From Streptomyces halstedii (GTDB lineage: Bacteria; Actinomycetota; Actinomycetes; Streptomycetales; Streptomycetaceae): a stretch of DNA of 64,000 bases. A program made the translations under genes and the position numbers. Every line of letters starts with the position of its first letter. Position 1 is the stretch's first letter. The stretch lies in assembly GCA_000720535.1 (NCBI GenBank), contig JOAZ01000004.1, positions 248,001 through 312,000 of the forward strand, written 5' to 3'. Of this stretch, positions 19,169 to 27,576 are shown piece by piece. The notes beneath the pieces are model-generated. The model had not been told where the DNA came from. It did not search any database and saw nothing but the letters and a program-made list of their open reading frames with translations.

Positions 19169-21091
19169 TCAGTCCACCTCGGCCGGTGCCGCGGCGAACT
19201 GCGCCGCGTACAGCCGGGCGTAGGCGCCGTCGGACGCCAGCAGCTCGTCGTGCGTGCCCTGTTCGACGATCGACCCGTTCTCCATCACCAGGATCACGTC
19301 CGCGTCCCGGATGGTGGAGAGCCGGTGGGCGATCACGAAGCTCGTACGGCCGTGCGCCAGGCGGGCCATCGCCTTCTGGATCAGCACCTCGGTACGGGTG
19401 TCCACCGAGCTGGTGGCCTCGTCCAGCACCAGGATCACCGGGTCCGACAGGAACGCCCGCGCGATGGTGATCAACTGCTTCTCGCCCGCGCTGACCCCCG
19501 ACCCCTCGTCGTCGATGACCGTGTCGTACCCGTCGGGCAGGGTGCGCACGAAGCGGTCGGCGTGGGCCGCCTTCGCCGCCTCCTCGATCTCCTCGCGGGT
19601 GACCTCGCGCGACGCGCCGTACGCGATGTTCTCCGCGATCGTGCCGCCGAACAGCCAGGTGTCCTGGAGCACCATCCCTATGCCGGAACGCAGTCCGTCC
19701 CGCGACATCTTCGACGCGTCCACCCCGTCCAGGGTGATCCGGCCGCCCGTCACCTCGTAGAACCGCATCAGCAGATTGACCAGGGTCGTCTTCCCGGCGC
19801 CGGTCGGGCCGACGATCGCGACCGTGTGACCGGGCTCCACGCTCAGCGACAGGTCCTCGATGAGCGGCTTCTCCGGGTCGTAACGGAAGGACACCTTCTC
19901 CAGCGAGACGCTGCCGAGCGGCTCCTTCGGCGACTCGGCCGGTACCGGGTCCGGCCCCTGCTCCTCGGCGTCCAGCAGTTCGAAGACCCGCTCGGCCGAC
20001 GCGACGCCCGACTGGAGCAGGTTGGCCATCGAGGCGACCTGCGTCAGCGGCATCGAGAACTGCCGCGAGTACTGGATGAACGCCTGCACGTCACCGATCG
20101 ACAGCGTGCCGGACGCCACCCGCAGCCCGCCGACGACCGCGACCAGCACATAGTTCAGGTTGGACACGAACATCATCAGCGGCTGCATGATCCCGCTGTT
20201 GAACTGGGCCTTGAAGCCCGCCTCGTACAGCGCGTCGTTCTGCTCGGCGAAGTCCTTCGCGGACTCCTCCTGCCGCCCGAAGACCTTCACCAGGGCGTGA
20301 CCGGTGTACATCTCCTCGATGTGCGCGTTGAGTTTGCCCGTCACCTGCCACTGCGCCACGAACTGCGGCTGCGACCGCTTCCCGACCCGCGCCGCGACCA
20401 GCACCGAGAGCGGGATGGTGACCAGCGCCACCAGGGCGAGCAGCGGCGAGATCCAGAACATCATGAACAGCACGCCGACAATGGTCAGCAGGGAGTTGAC
20501 CAGCTGGCCCATCGTCTGCTGGAGCGTCTGCGAGATGTTGTCGATGTCGTTGGTCGCCCGGCTCAGCACCTCACCGCGCTTCTGCCGGTCGAAGTACGAC
20601 AGCGGCAACCGCGCCAGCTTCGTCTGGAGGTCCTCGCGGAGCTGGAAGACGACCCGGTTGATGACCCGGATCGACACCCGGGAGGAGACCAGCATCAGCA
20701 GCCCCGCGCCGACGTACACCGCCAGTGCCATCAGCAGGACGTCGCCCACCGCGCCGAAGTCGATGCCGTGGCCGGGGACGAAGTCCACCCCGCTCAGCAT
20801 GTCGGCGAGCCCGCCGTCGCCGTGTTCGCGCAGGCCGTCGACGGCCTGCTCCTTCGTCGTTCCCGCCGTCATCTGCCGGCCGACGACCCCGGCGAAGATG
20901 AGGTCGGTGGCGCGGCCGAGGATCTTCGGCCCGACCACCGAGAGCGCCACGCTCAGCGTGCCGGCCGCCAGCATCAGGTACAGCGAGGACTTCTCCTTGC
21001 TGAACCGCCCCAGCAGCCGCTTGCCCGACCCCTTGAAGTCCGCGGAACGCTCGGCGGGCCCCATGGCCGCCCGTCCGCCCGGTCCTGCCAT
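19169..21091 (-). CDS. ABC transporter, fused permease-ATPase, second half of pair
   Basis: A 640-residue exporter half-transporter. Six transmembrane helices occupy about residues 35-340. The ATPase domain has Walker A GPTGAGKTT, the signature GSGVSAGEKQLI (a variant of LSGGQ), Walker B PVILVLDEATSSVD, and the switch histidine in IAHRLSTI. Together with the overlapping upstream gene it should form a heterodimeric multidrug- or lipid-type exporter. The start codon overlaps the stop of the previous gene by one base, so the two are translationally coupled. Confidence 0.92.
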   Translation of the reverse strand: MAGPGGRAAMGPAERSADFKGSGKRLLGRFSKEKSSLYLMLAAGTLSVALSVVGPKILGRATDLIFAGVVGRQMTAGTTKEQAVDGLREHGDGGLADMLSGVDFVPGHGIDFGAVGDVLLMALAVYVGAGLLMLVSSRVSIRVINRVVFQLREDLQTKLARLPLSYFDRQKRGEVLSRATNDIDNISQTLQQTMGQLVNSLLTIVGVLFMMFWISPLLALVALVTIPLSVLVAARVGKRSQPQFVAQWQVTGKLNAHIEEMYTGHALVKVFGRQEESAKDFAEQNDALYEAGFKAQFNSGIMQPLMMFVSNLNYVLVAVVGGLRVASGTLSIGDVQAFIQYSRQFSMPLTQVASMANLLQSGVASAERVFELLDAEEQGPDPVPAESPKEPLGSVSLEKVSFRYDPEKPLIEDLSLSVEPGHTVAIVGPTGAGKTTLVNLLMRFYEVTGGRITLDGVDASKMSRDGLRSGIGMVLQDTWLFGGTIAENIAYGASREVTREEIEEAAKAAHADRFVRTLPDGYDTVIDDEGSGVSAGEKQLITIARAFLSDPVILVLDEATSSVDTRTEVLIQKAMARLAHGRTSFVIAHRLSTIRDADVILVMENGSIVEQGTHDELLASDGAYARLYAAQFAAAPAEVD

Positions 21092-22824
21092 CAGGCGGCC
21101 TCCGCTTCCGTCAGCTGGGAGAGAACGATCTCCCGGTAGGTCTCGTTGCCGTCCATCAGTTCGCGGTGGCTGCCCGTGCCGACGACGCGGCCCTCGTCCA
21201 GCACCAGGATCCGGTCGGCGTCACGGATCGTGGACACCCGCTGCGCCACGATCACCACGGTCGCCCCGGCCGTCTCCCGTGACAGGGCGGCGCGCAGTGC
21301 CGCGTCCGTCGCGTAGTCCAGGGCCGAGAAGGAGTCGTCGAAGAGGTAGATCTCCGGCCGCCGCACCAGCGTCCGCGCGATGGCGAGCCGCTGCCGCTGG
21401 CCGCCGGAGACATTGGTGCCGCCCTGCGCGATCGGGGCGTCCAGACCGTGCTCCAGCCGCTCCACGAACTCCTTCGCCTGGGCCACCTCCAGGGCGTGCC
21501 ACAGCTCCTCGTCGGTGGCGTCGGGATTCCCGTACCGCAGGTTCGTGGCGACCGTCCCGGAGAAGAGGTACGGCTTCTGCGGGACCAGGCTCACCGACTC
21601 CGCCAGCAGCGCCGGGTCCAGGGTCCGCACGTCCCTGCCGCCGACGAGCACATCGCCGCCGGTCGCGTCGAACAGCCTCGGTACGAGCCCGAGCAGCGTC
21701 GACTTCCCGCTGCCCGTGGACCCTATGACCGCGGTCGTCTCACCGGGGCGCGCCACCAGGTCCACCGCCCGCAGCACCGGTTCCTCGGCGCCCGGGTAGC
21801 GGAACTCGGCGCCCCGTATCTCCAGATGTCCATGGGTCCGCAGCTCGGTGACCGGGTCCTTCGGCGGGACCACGCTCGAATCCGTGCCCAGGACCTCCTG
21901 TATGCGCTCGGCGCAGACCTCGGCACGCGGCACCATCATGAACATGAAGGTGGCCATCATCACCGACATGACGATCTGCATCAGGTACGCGATGAACGCG
22001 GTCAGCGCGCCGATCTCCATCCCGCCGCTGTCGATGCGGTGCGCGCCGAACCAGATCACGGCGACGGACGAGACGTTCACCACCGTCATCACCGTCGGGA
22101 ACATCAGCGCCATCAGCCGGCCGGTCGACAGGGCGACGGCGGTCAGCTCGGTGTTGGCGCCGCGGAAACGCTTCTCCTCGTAGGCGTCGCGGACGAAGGC
22201 GCGAATGACCCGGTTACCGGTGATCTGCTCGCGCAGCACCCGGTTCACCGTGTCCAGCCGGGTCTGCATCGTGCGGAACAGCGGCCGCATGCGCTTCACG
22301 ATGAGGCTCACCGCGATCCCCAGCACCGGCACCACCGCCAGCAGCACCGCCGACAGCGGGACGTCCTGGCCGAGCGCCATCACGATGCCGCCGACGCACA
22401 TGATGGGGGCCGACACCATCAGCGTGAACGTCATCAGGACGAGCATCTGGATCTGCTGGACGTCGTTGGTCGTCCGGGTGATCAGCGAAGGCGCGCCGAA
22501 CCGCCCCACCTCACGCGCCGAGAAGGACTGCACCCGGGCGAAGACCGACGCCCGCACGTCGCGACCGAGCGCGGACGCGGTACGGGCGCCGAAGTACACC
22601 GCGCCGATGTTGCAGACGACCTGGACGACGCTGACGGCGATCATCACGCCGCCGAACTCCAGGATGTAGCCCGTGTCCCCCCGTACGACACCGTTGTCGA
22701 TGATGTCCGCGTTGAGGCTGGGCAGGTAGAGGCTGGCGCAGGTCTGGAGGAACTGGAGTGCCACCAGCAGCAGAATCGGTTTTCTGTACGGGCCCAGAAA
22801 AGCCCGCAGGAGTGTTATGAGCAC
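21091..22824 (-). CDS. ABC transporter, fused permease-ATPase, first half of pair
   Basis: A 577-residue half-transporter with six transmembrane helices in the first 320 residues. Its ATPase has Walker A GSTGSGKST, signature NVSGGQRQRLAIAR and Walker B EIYLFDDSFSALD. The usual catalytic glutamate after Walker B is aspartate followed by serine (DDSFSALD), and the switch position reads VAQRVST (Gln for His). This half therefore carries the degenerate site of a heterodimeric exporter, while its partner at 19169 is consensus. The start is GTG 22824. The substrate is unknown. Confidence 0.92.
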   Translation of the reverse strand: MLITLLRAFLGPYRKPILLLVALQFLQTCASLYLPSLNADIIDNGVVRGDTGYILEFGGVMIAVSVVQVVCNIGAVYFGARTASALGRDVRASVFARVQSFSAREVGRFGAPSLITRTTNDVQQIQMLVLMTFTLMVSAPIMCVGGIVMALGQDVPLSAVLLAVVPVLGIAVSLIVKRMRPLFRTMQTRLDTVNRVLREQITGNRVIRAFVRDAYEEKRFRGANTELTAVALSTGRLMALMFPTVMTVVNVSSVAVIWFGAHRIDSGGMEIGALTAFIAYLMQIVMSVMMATFMFMMVPRAEVCAERIQEVLGTDSSVVPPKDPVTELRTHGHLEIRGAEFRYPGAEEPVLRAVDLVARPGETTAVIGSTGSGKSTLLGLVPRLFDATGGDVLVGGRDVRTLDPALLAESVSLVPQKPYLFSGTVATNLRYGNPDATDEELWHALEVAQAKEFVERLEHGLDAPIAQGGTNVSGGQRQRLAIARTLVRRPEIYLFDDSFSALDYATDAALRAALSRETAGATVVIVAQRVSTIRDADRILVLDEGRVVGTGSHRELMDGNETYREIVLSQLTEAEAA

Positions 22825-22949
22825 ACGTGTCTCTCGGAGTCGGCGAAGGGCAGAGGCCGGTCCATCCTGCGGTACACGGCGCCACGACTTCCATCGCTTT
22901 TCCCCAAACCCCGGTCAAAACCAGGGTGATGCCCCAGGGGCCGGGCCCG

Positions 22950-24404
22950 TCAGACCGTGTCCCCGGCCCCGAACGCCCCCGGGTGGATCTGGTCCCGCGT
23001 CGCCGCGTACTGCTGGCGCACGGCCCGGCCCACCGCCACCTCGTCCCCGGGTTCCAGCACCTGCGCCGCCGCGCCCCGCCAGGCCGGAGGCGTACGCGGA
23101 TCGAGCGTCCCGCGCGAGACCCCCAGCGCCCACGCCGCCTGGCGGGCCGCGCCCAGCGCCGCGTACTGCTCGGGCTGCGGTACGACGACCTGCGTACCGA
23201 ACACCGCGGGGGCCAGGGCCCGTACCGCGGGCAGCTCGGCCGCCGCGCCCAGCAGGAACACCCGCCGCACCTCCACCCCCCGGTCGCGCAGCACGTCCAG
23301 CGCGTCGGTCAGGGAGCACAGCATGCCCTCGAAGGCGGCCCGCGCCAGGTGTTCGGGCCTCATCGACTCGCGCCGCAGCCCGCTCAGCGTCCCCGCCGCG
23401 TGCGGCAGGCGCGGGGTGCGCTCGCCCTCCAGGTACGGCAGCAGGACGAGCCCCGAGGCGCCCGGCGTCGACTTCAGCGCGAGCTCCGACAGCTCCTCCG
23501 GCCCGCCGTCCAGGCCCAGCATCTCGGCGGTGCCGCGCAGCGCGCGTACCGCGTTCGAGGTGTGGACCACCGGCAGGTGCATCCCGGTCGCGTCGGCGAA
23601 CGAGGTGATCATCCCGCGCGGGTCGGCCAGCGCCTCGTGGTGCACGGCCATCACCGACCCGGAGGCGCCCAGCGACACCACGGCGTCACCGGCCGCGACC
23701 CCCAGCCCGAAGGCGGCGGCCATGATCTCGCCGGTCCCCGCCGAGATCAGCAGCCCCTCGGGCGTCGTCCCGGCGGTGTCGGCCGGGCCCAGCACCTCGG
23801 GCAGGGCGGCCTGGTGGCCGAGCGCCAGTTCCACGAGATCGGGCCGGTAGGAGCCGGACCCCGCCGACCAGTAACCGGTACCGGAGGCCGCGCCGCGGTC
23901 GGTGGTCCGGCGGGCCGGCCGGCCCAGCAACTGCCACACCAGCCAGTCGTGCGGCTGGAGGACGGCGGCGACGTGCCGCGCGTTCTCCGGTTCGGTACGG
24001 GCCAGCCAGCGGAGCTTCGCGACGGCCTGGGCGGCCTGCGGTACGGACCCGACGGCCTCGGCCCACGCCTGCCGCCCGCCGAGCCCGTCGATCAGGTCCG
24101 CGGCGGAGGCCTGCGCCCGCCGGTCGTTGCCCAGCAGCGCGGGACGTACGAGATTGCCCTGGCGGTCCAGCGGCACCAGCCCGTGCTGCTGCGCGGACAC
24201 ACCGATGGCCTCCACACCTTCGAGGACGCCCCCGGAGGCCGCCTCACCGAGGGAGAGCAGCCACGCCTGCGGATCCACCTCGGTGGCCTTGGCCTCGACG
24301 GGATGCGCGGCGTACCCCTGCCGCAGCACCGCACCGGTGTCCGTGTCGCAGACGACGATGTGCGTGAAAGCGGATGAACTGTCCAAGCCGGCGACTATGC
24401 CCAT
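22950..24404 (-). CDS. FGGY-family carbohydrate kinase, xylulokinase-like
   Basis: A 484-residue sugar kinase that phosphorylates a pentulose or similar sugar with ATP. The N-terminal actin-like fold starts VAGLDSSSAFTHIVV. VSAQQHGLVPLD matches the xylulokinase substrate loop, and the second fold has GDAVVSLGASGSV with VFLLGAAAELPAVR near the end. The ATG at 24404 was preferred to an upstream one at 24461 because similarity begins there. No xylose isomerase or sugar transporter lies beside it, so the sugar is inferred from sequence only. Confidence 0.85.
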   Translation of the reverse strand: MGIVAGLDSSSAFTHIVVCDTDTGAVLRQGYAAHPVEAKATEVDPQAWLLSLGEAASGGVLEGVEAIGVSAQQHGLVPLDRQGNLVRPALLGNDRRAQASAADLIDGLGGRQAWAEAVGSVPQAAQAVAKLRWLARTEPENARHVAAVLQPHDWLVWQLLGRPARRTTDRGAASGTGYWSAGSGSYRPDLVELALGHQAALPEVLGPADTAGTTPEGLLISAGTGEIMAAAFGLGVAAGDAVVSLGASGSVMAVHHEALADPRGMITSFADATGMHLPVVHTSNAVRALRGTAEMLGLDGGPEELSELALKSTPGASGLVLLPYLEGERTPRLPHAAGTLSGLRRESMRPEHLARAAFEGMLCSLTDALDVLRDRGVEVRRVFLLGAAAELPAVRALAPAVFGTQVVVPQPEQYAALGAARQAAWALGVSRGTLDPRTPPAWRGAAAQVLEPGDEVAVGRAVRQQYAATRDQIHPGAFGAGDTV

Positions 24405-24557
24405 ACCCGAGATTCTGCCGCACCGGCGGAGCCGGCCGGCACCGGGAGCCGTATTCGGCACGTATCCGGCACGTATCGGGCGTCACACCGGGCACCGTCC
24501 CGGTCGCCCTTCCGTCGCCCTCCCGTCCCCGGACGAGCCGCGCCGGGTCTCCCGCGC

Positions 24558-24615
24558 ACCCGGCGCGGGGCCCGTCAGGTGCCGGTACCCGGCGCGGGGT
24601 CCGTCAGGTGTCGGT
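24558..24615. repeat. 29-bp tandem duplication across a stop codon
   Basis: Two adjacent 29-bp copies (24558-24586 and 24587-24615) differ at two positions. The second copy contains the last codons and stop of the YtxH-like gene. Confidence 0.8.
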
Positions 24616-24912
24616 GGTGCCCCAGTCGTCGCCCCCGTGGCCGTTGTGCCCGCTGCGCTCCCGCAGCGACCGGACCCGGCCGGAGACCGACGCGGGCACC
24701 TTGTCGCCCACCTTCTCGCTCACCGAGTGGTAGGCCTTGCCCGCGAAGTCCCGTCCGCCCTGCGCGGCGGACTCCGCCGCGTTGCGTACGGCCGGATTCT
24801 CGGCCAGCCGCTGCACGGACTGCTTCAACTGCTCGTAACGCTCGCGCCCGGCCCGCGTGCCGAGCACGTATCCGAGGGCCACTCCGGCGATGAACGTGAG
24901 CCGGTACCGCAT
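24604..24912 (-). CDS. YtxH-like small membrane protein
   Basis: 102 residues. One N-terminal transmembrane segment contains the glycine-rich LTFIAGVALGYVLGTRAGRE motif of YtxH/general-stress proteins. A long amphipathic, probably helical region follows (RYEQLKQSVQRLAENPAVRNA), and the tail is hydrophilic and His/Gly-rich. The start at ATG 24912 is in keeping with family members. It is likely an inner-membrane protein of unknown role. Confidence 0.8.
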   Translation of the reverse strand: MRYRLTFIAGVALGYVLGTRAGRERYEQLKQSVQRLAENPAVRNAAESAAQGGRDFAGKAYHSVSEKVGDKVPASVSGRVRSLRERSGHNGHGGDDWGTTDT

Positions 24913-25093
24913 GGCTGCCACCCTTCCTACGCTCTGTGCGACGTGTGCCTGCCCGCCTACCCACGGGCACCCGAGATCACCCCGGCCCTACCGATTGGCG
25001 GAGCACCCCCCTGCTTGCGCTAATGTATGTGTCGCAGCGAACGTGCGCCGCTCGGCAGCAGCCAGGCAGGTACGTTTCGAGGCGCAGCAGCAA

Positions 25094-25166
25094 TCCCCTG
25101 TAGCTCAATTGGCAGAGCAGCCGGCTGTTAACCGGCAGGTTACTGGTTCGAGTCCAGTCGGGGGAG
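25094..25166 (+). tRNA. tRNA-Asn (GTT)
   Basis: A 73-nt cloverleaf. The acceptor arms TCCCCTG and CGGGGGA pair with one wobble. The D arm is GCTCAATTGGCAGAGC, the anticodon loop CTGTTAA with GTT, and the T arm CTGGTTCGAGTCCAG. No CCA is encoded. The anticodon stem is fully paired (GCCGG/CCGGC). Confidence 0.97.
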
Positions 25167-25171
25167 CGCGA

Positions 25172-25244
25172 TCCCCTGTAGCTCAATTGGCAGAGCATTC
25201 GGCTGTTAACCGGAGGGTTACTGGTTCGAGTCCAGTCGGGGGAG
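25172..25244 (+). tRNA. tRNA-Asn (GTT), second copy
   Basis: It is identical to the first copy except around the anticodon stem, which here is TTCGG/CCGGA, with one U-A and one G-U pair replacing the outer pairs. It stands 5 nt behind the first copy, so both are surely cotranscribed. Confidence 0.97.
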
Positions 25245-25254
25245 CGATCGGAAG

Positions 25255-25276
25255 AGGGCCTCTCGGGGCCCTTTTT
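25255..25276 (+). terminator. terminator of the tRNA-Asn pair
   Basis: An agggcc/ggccct stem with a 6-nt loop leads into five T residues, 10 nt after the second tRNA. Confidence 0.85.
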
Positions 25277-25465
25277 CGCGTCCCGCCCGGCCCCGGCCGG
25301 GGCCCCCGCCGCGACTCTTTCGGGGCAATCTCCCGCAGGCCGGAACCGGGCAGCACGCAGCGCTGTCTTCATGGTCACGCGAAGCCGACCATCCGCAGCG
25401 AGAGATCGTATGACCGGCTATGCTGCGGCAGACGGCGCGCACAGGTGTACGCGCCACGCCGATAC

Positions 25466-25539
25466 GGGGCGGTAGCTCAGCCGGTTAGAGCAGCGGACTC
25501 ATAATCCGTCGGCCGTGGGTTCGAGTCCCACCCGCCCCA
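25466..25539 (+). tRNA. tRNA with CAT anticodon (elongator Met or Ile2)
   Basis: A 74-nt cloverleaf. The acceptor is GGGGCGG/CCGCCCC, the D arm GCTCAGCCGGTTAGAGC, the anticodon loop CTCATAA and the T arm GTGGGTTCGAGTCCCAC. The first acceptor pair (G-C) excludes an initiator tRNA. Whether C34 is modified to lysidine (Ile2) cannot be read directly. It marks the left edge of the accessory region. Confidence 0.93.
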
Positions 25540-25584
25540 CCGTGCTGAGGTAACGGTTCGCCCGTTTGACCTGCGGATACGGCT

Positions 25585-25608
25585 AGGCCCCCGCCTCGGC
25601 GGGGGCCT
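25585..25608 (+). terminator. terminator after the CAT tRNA
   Basis: A 10-bp stem (ggcccccgcc / ggcgggggcc) with a very small loop, followed by TTC, 46 nt after the tRNA. Confidence 0.8.
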
Positions 25609-26175
25609 TCGTGCTCCTTCGCGATCATTTGCTCGGCCACGGCTCGGCCGAGTGGCCGGGAGGGGGACCCGTCCGGCGGCGGCTTGACGGTGCGTCGGGG
25701 GCAGGCCGATTCACGCGTGTGACTGCTCTCTGAGGAGGTCTGCGATTGTTCCAGGCGCAGGTCCAGCAGCAGCGGAGGCGCCTACACTCCGAGGCCCTCG
25801 CGTGAGCCTGGCTGCTTGGGGCTGTACCGGCGGATCGATGGGCCAGGCCGTCAGCGCGGGGGAGCGGGACGAGTTGTCGGGCAGCGTCAGGGACCGCTCC
25901 CTCATCGTGCTCTTGGGGCTCCTATGCGGCGGGGTTGCTGGACGGCCCGAACCTCCGCAGATTGCTTGCTCCCGAGTGGCAACGCCGTGGAGGGACCGGA
26001 GGCGGTCACTGCCGGTGTACAGGTGTTCTCGTCGTAGCCGGCTGCCTCCCGCCCGGAGGGCGGGTCGCCGCTCACCAGGCGCGTACAGCGACTGTGAGAA
26101 AGGCGGCGCCAAGGAAGCTGAGCAGTGGCCCAGGCGCATGCCTTCGATGAGATGACTGGAGGAGCGGTAGCCCTC
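25609..26175. other. gene-poor stretch right of the tRNA cluster
   Basis: About 570 bp in which open frames on both strands have no recognisable motif, ribosome site or codon pattern typical of the neighbours. No integrase, resolvase or repeat of the tRNA 3' end was recognised. It is probably decayed accessory DNA. Confidence 0.5.
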
Positions 26176-26211
26176 TTATTACATCAGCGGTGTATGCTGT
26201 AGATGTAATAA
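26176..26211. promoter_or_regulatory. 10-bp perfect inverted repeat, likely HigA operator
   Basis: TTATTACATC and GATGTAATAA are separated by 16 nt, directly upstream of the toxin gene in a conspicuously AT-rich island. Autoregulation by the antitoxin is typical of such modules and is inferred here. Confidence 0.65.
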
Positions 26212-26232
26212 AGTGCAGATGGGGTGACATGC

Positions 26233-26610
26233 ATGGCGTGGAAGATCGTTGTGGTCGAGCCGGCTCTTTCGTGGTTTCATGCTCTGCGCCGGACTGACCG
26301 CGACACCCTGATCCAGGTCAGCCAGGCTGTCACCGCCCTGCAGGAGGAAGGCCCCGCGTTAGGTCGGCCTCTGGTGGACACGATCAAGGGCTCGGCGTTG
26401 CCGAACCTCAAGGAGCTCCGCCCCGGTTCAGCGGGGGCCACGGAAGTGCGGCTGTTGTTCGTGTTTGACCCGGACCGCCAGGCTGTGATCCTGGTCGGTG
26501 GCGACAAGGCCGGCAACTGGTCCGGCTGGTACCGCGGTGCGGTGCCTCAGGCAGAGCAGGCGTACGCGGAACATCTCAAGCGAATCGACGGAGAGGACGG
26601 AGCACGATGA
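26233..26610 (+). CDS. HigB/RelE-type toxin
   Basis: A 125-residue RelE/ParE-fold protein of the phage Gp49/HigB subgroup; such toxins cleave mRNA on the ribosome. Visible family features are LPNLKELRPGSAGATEVRLLFVFDPDRQAVILVG, here given as successive conserved strands, and KAGNWSGWY. The toxin stands before the antitoxin, the order typical of HigBA. ATG 26233 has GGGG 8 nt upstream; an in-frame GTG at 26224 is the alternative. The stop overlaps the antitoxin ATG in an ATGA. Confidence 0.88.
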   Translation: MAWKIVVVEPALSWFHALRRTDRDTLIQVSQAVTALQEEGPALGRPLVDTIKGSALPNLKELRPGSAGATEVRLLFVFDPDRQAVILVGGDKAGNWSGWYRGAVPQAEQAYAEHLKRIDGEDGAR

Positions 26611-26945
26611 CTGAGCACCTCAAGGACTCGCAGGCCGTCTCGTGGGAGGACCTGACCAAGGAGTTCTCCTTCACCGACGCGGAGCAGGACCGGATCCAGA
26701 AGGGGGCGCAGGCACTGGTCCTGGCCTCCCGAGTCCACCGCCTTGCCGAGCTGCGGAAGCGGCAGCACACCACGCAAGTTCAGGTAGCCGAAGCCATGGG
26801 TGTCACCCAGGCCCGCGTCTCACGTATTGAGAAGGGCCAGCTGGAGCGCAGTGAGGTCGATACTTTGGCCGCTTATGTCAAGGCGCTCGGCGGCAAGCTG
26901 AAGATCGTCGCCGACTTTGGCGACCAGACGTACGTCCTTGGCTAG
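26607..26945 (+). CDS. HigA-type antitoxin (XRE helix-turn-helix)
   Basis: 112 residues with a helix-turn-helix of Cro/C1 type near the C-terminal half (TTQVQVAEAMGVTQARVSRIEKG). The N-terminal WEDLTKEFSFTDAEQDRIQ segment probably contacts the toxin. It should neutralise the toxin and repress the operon through the upstream inverted repeat. The ATGA overlap with the toxin gene ensures coupled translation. Confidence 0.88.
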   Translation: MTEHLKDSQAVSWEDLTKEFSFTDAEQDRIQKGAQALVLASRVHRLAELRKRQHTTQVQVAEAMGVTQARVSRIEKGQLERSEVDTLAAYVKALGGKLKIVADFGDQTYVLG

Positions 26946-27147
26946 GCGAGCCTGAGGGGTCGGATGGTAAGAACCGTTCCGGATCCGGCGGAGACTCGAC
27001 TCTTCGAGGGGATCGAGTCATGGCACGTTCCTCTCCCTGTCCCGTGAGCTGCGGCGTCGTGCGGCGGGTGCGCTTGGTCTTCGAGGCGCGCCCGGACTAC
27101 GGGACCGAGCGGGCCAGCGGTGGAAGCTGCTGCGGGCAAGCTCCGCG

Positions 27148-27576
27148 TCAGCGCGTCCGAGACGGCGCGTCAGTGGGTCCGCCGGGAGCAGATCGACTCC
27201 GAGCCCGATCGGGGACGACAACGGAGGAATCAGTCCAGGTCAGCCCTTGAAGTAGGGAGTTGCCGAGCTTTGAGTAGATCTCGGTGATCAGCGCCTTGAG
27301 TTCGGCGTCGCCGCCCTGCCGAGCAGACGGTGACGCCTGCCGCTGCTTGTGGGTGCAGCAGGTGGTGGGTGCGGTGCTGCGGTCCGTCGCGCTCTCGGGC
27401 ACCGCCACCTTCATGAACGCTGATGCCTCCGGGGCGCCCATGTCCTTGCCCCAGTGCGAGACCCGTCCGCCCGTCGCCCGGTGGTCACCCCCGTCGGCGC
27501 TCGAACAGGAGGTGAGCAGCAGGGCGGCCCCGAGGCCCGCGAGCAGCCGTGGCCGCAGGGCAGGCCGGTCATTCAA
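27148..27576 (-). CDS. lipoprotein-like gene, probably truncated
   Basis: A possible 142-residue lipoprotein starting at TTG 27576 behind GAGGAGAACC. The signal peptide PRLLAGLGAALLLTSCSS has a lipobox with the cysteine near residue 23. The next about 40 residues (GRVSHWGKDMGAPEASAFMKVAVPESATDR) look like a conserved exported domain. After that the sequence becomes low in quality (STAPTTCCTHKQRQ) before a recognisable helix, ALITEIYSKLGNSLLQGL. I read this as a gene shortened or rearranged after acquisition. No function can be given. Confidence 0.5.
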   Translation of the reverse strand: MNDRPALRPRLLAGLGAALLLTSCSSADGGDHRATGGRVSHWGKDMGAPEASAFMKVAVPESATDRSTAPTTCCTHKQRQASPSARQGGDAELKALITEIYSKLGNSLLQGLTWTDSSVVVPDRARSRSAPGGPTDAPSRTR

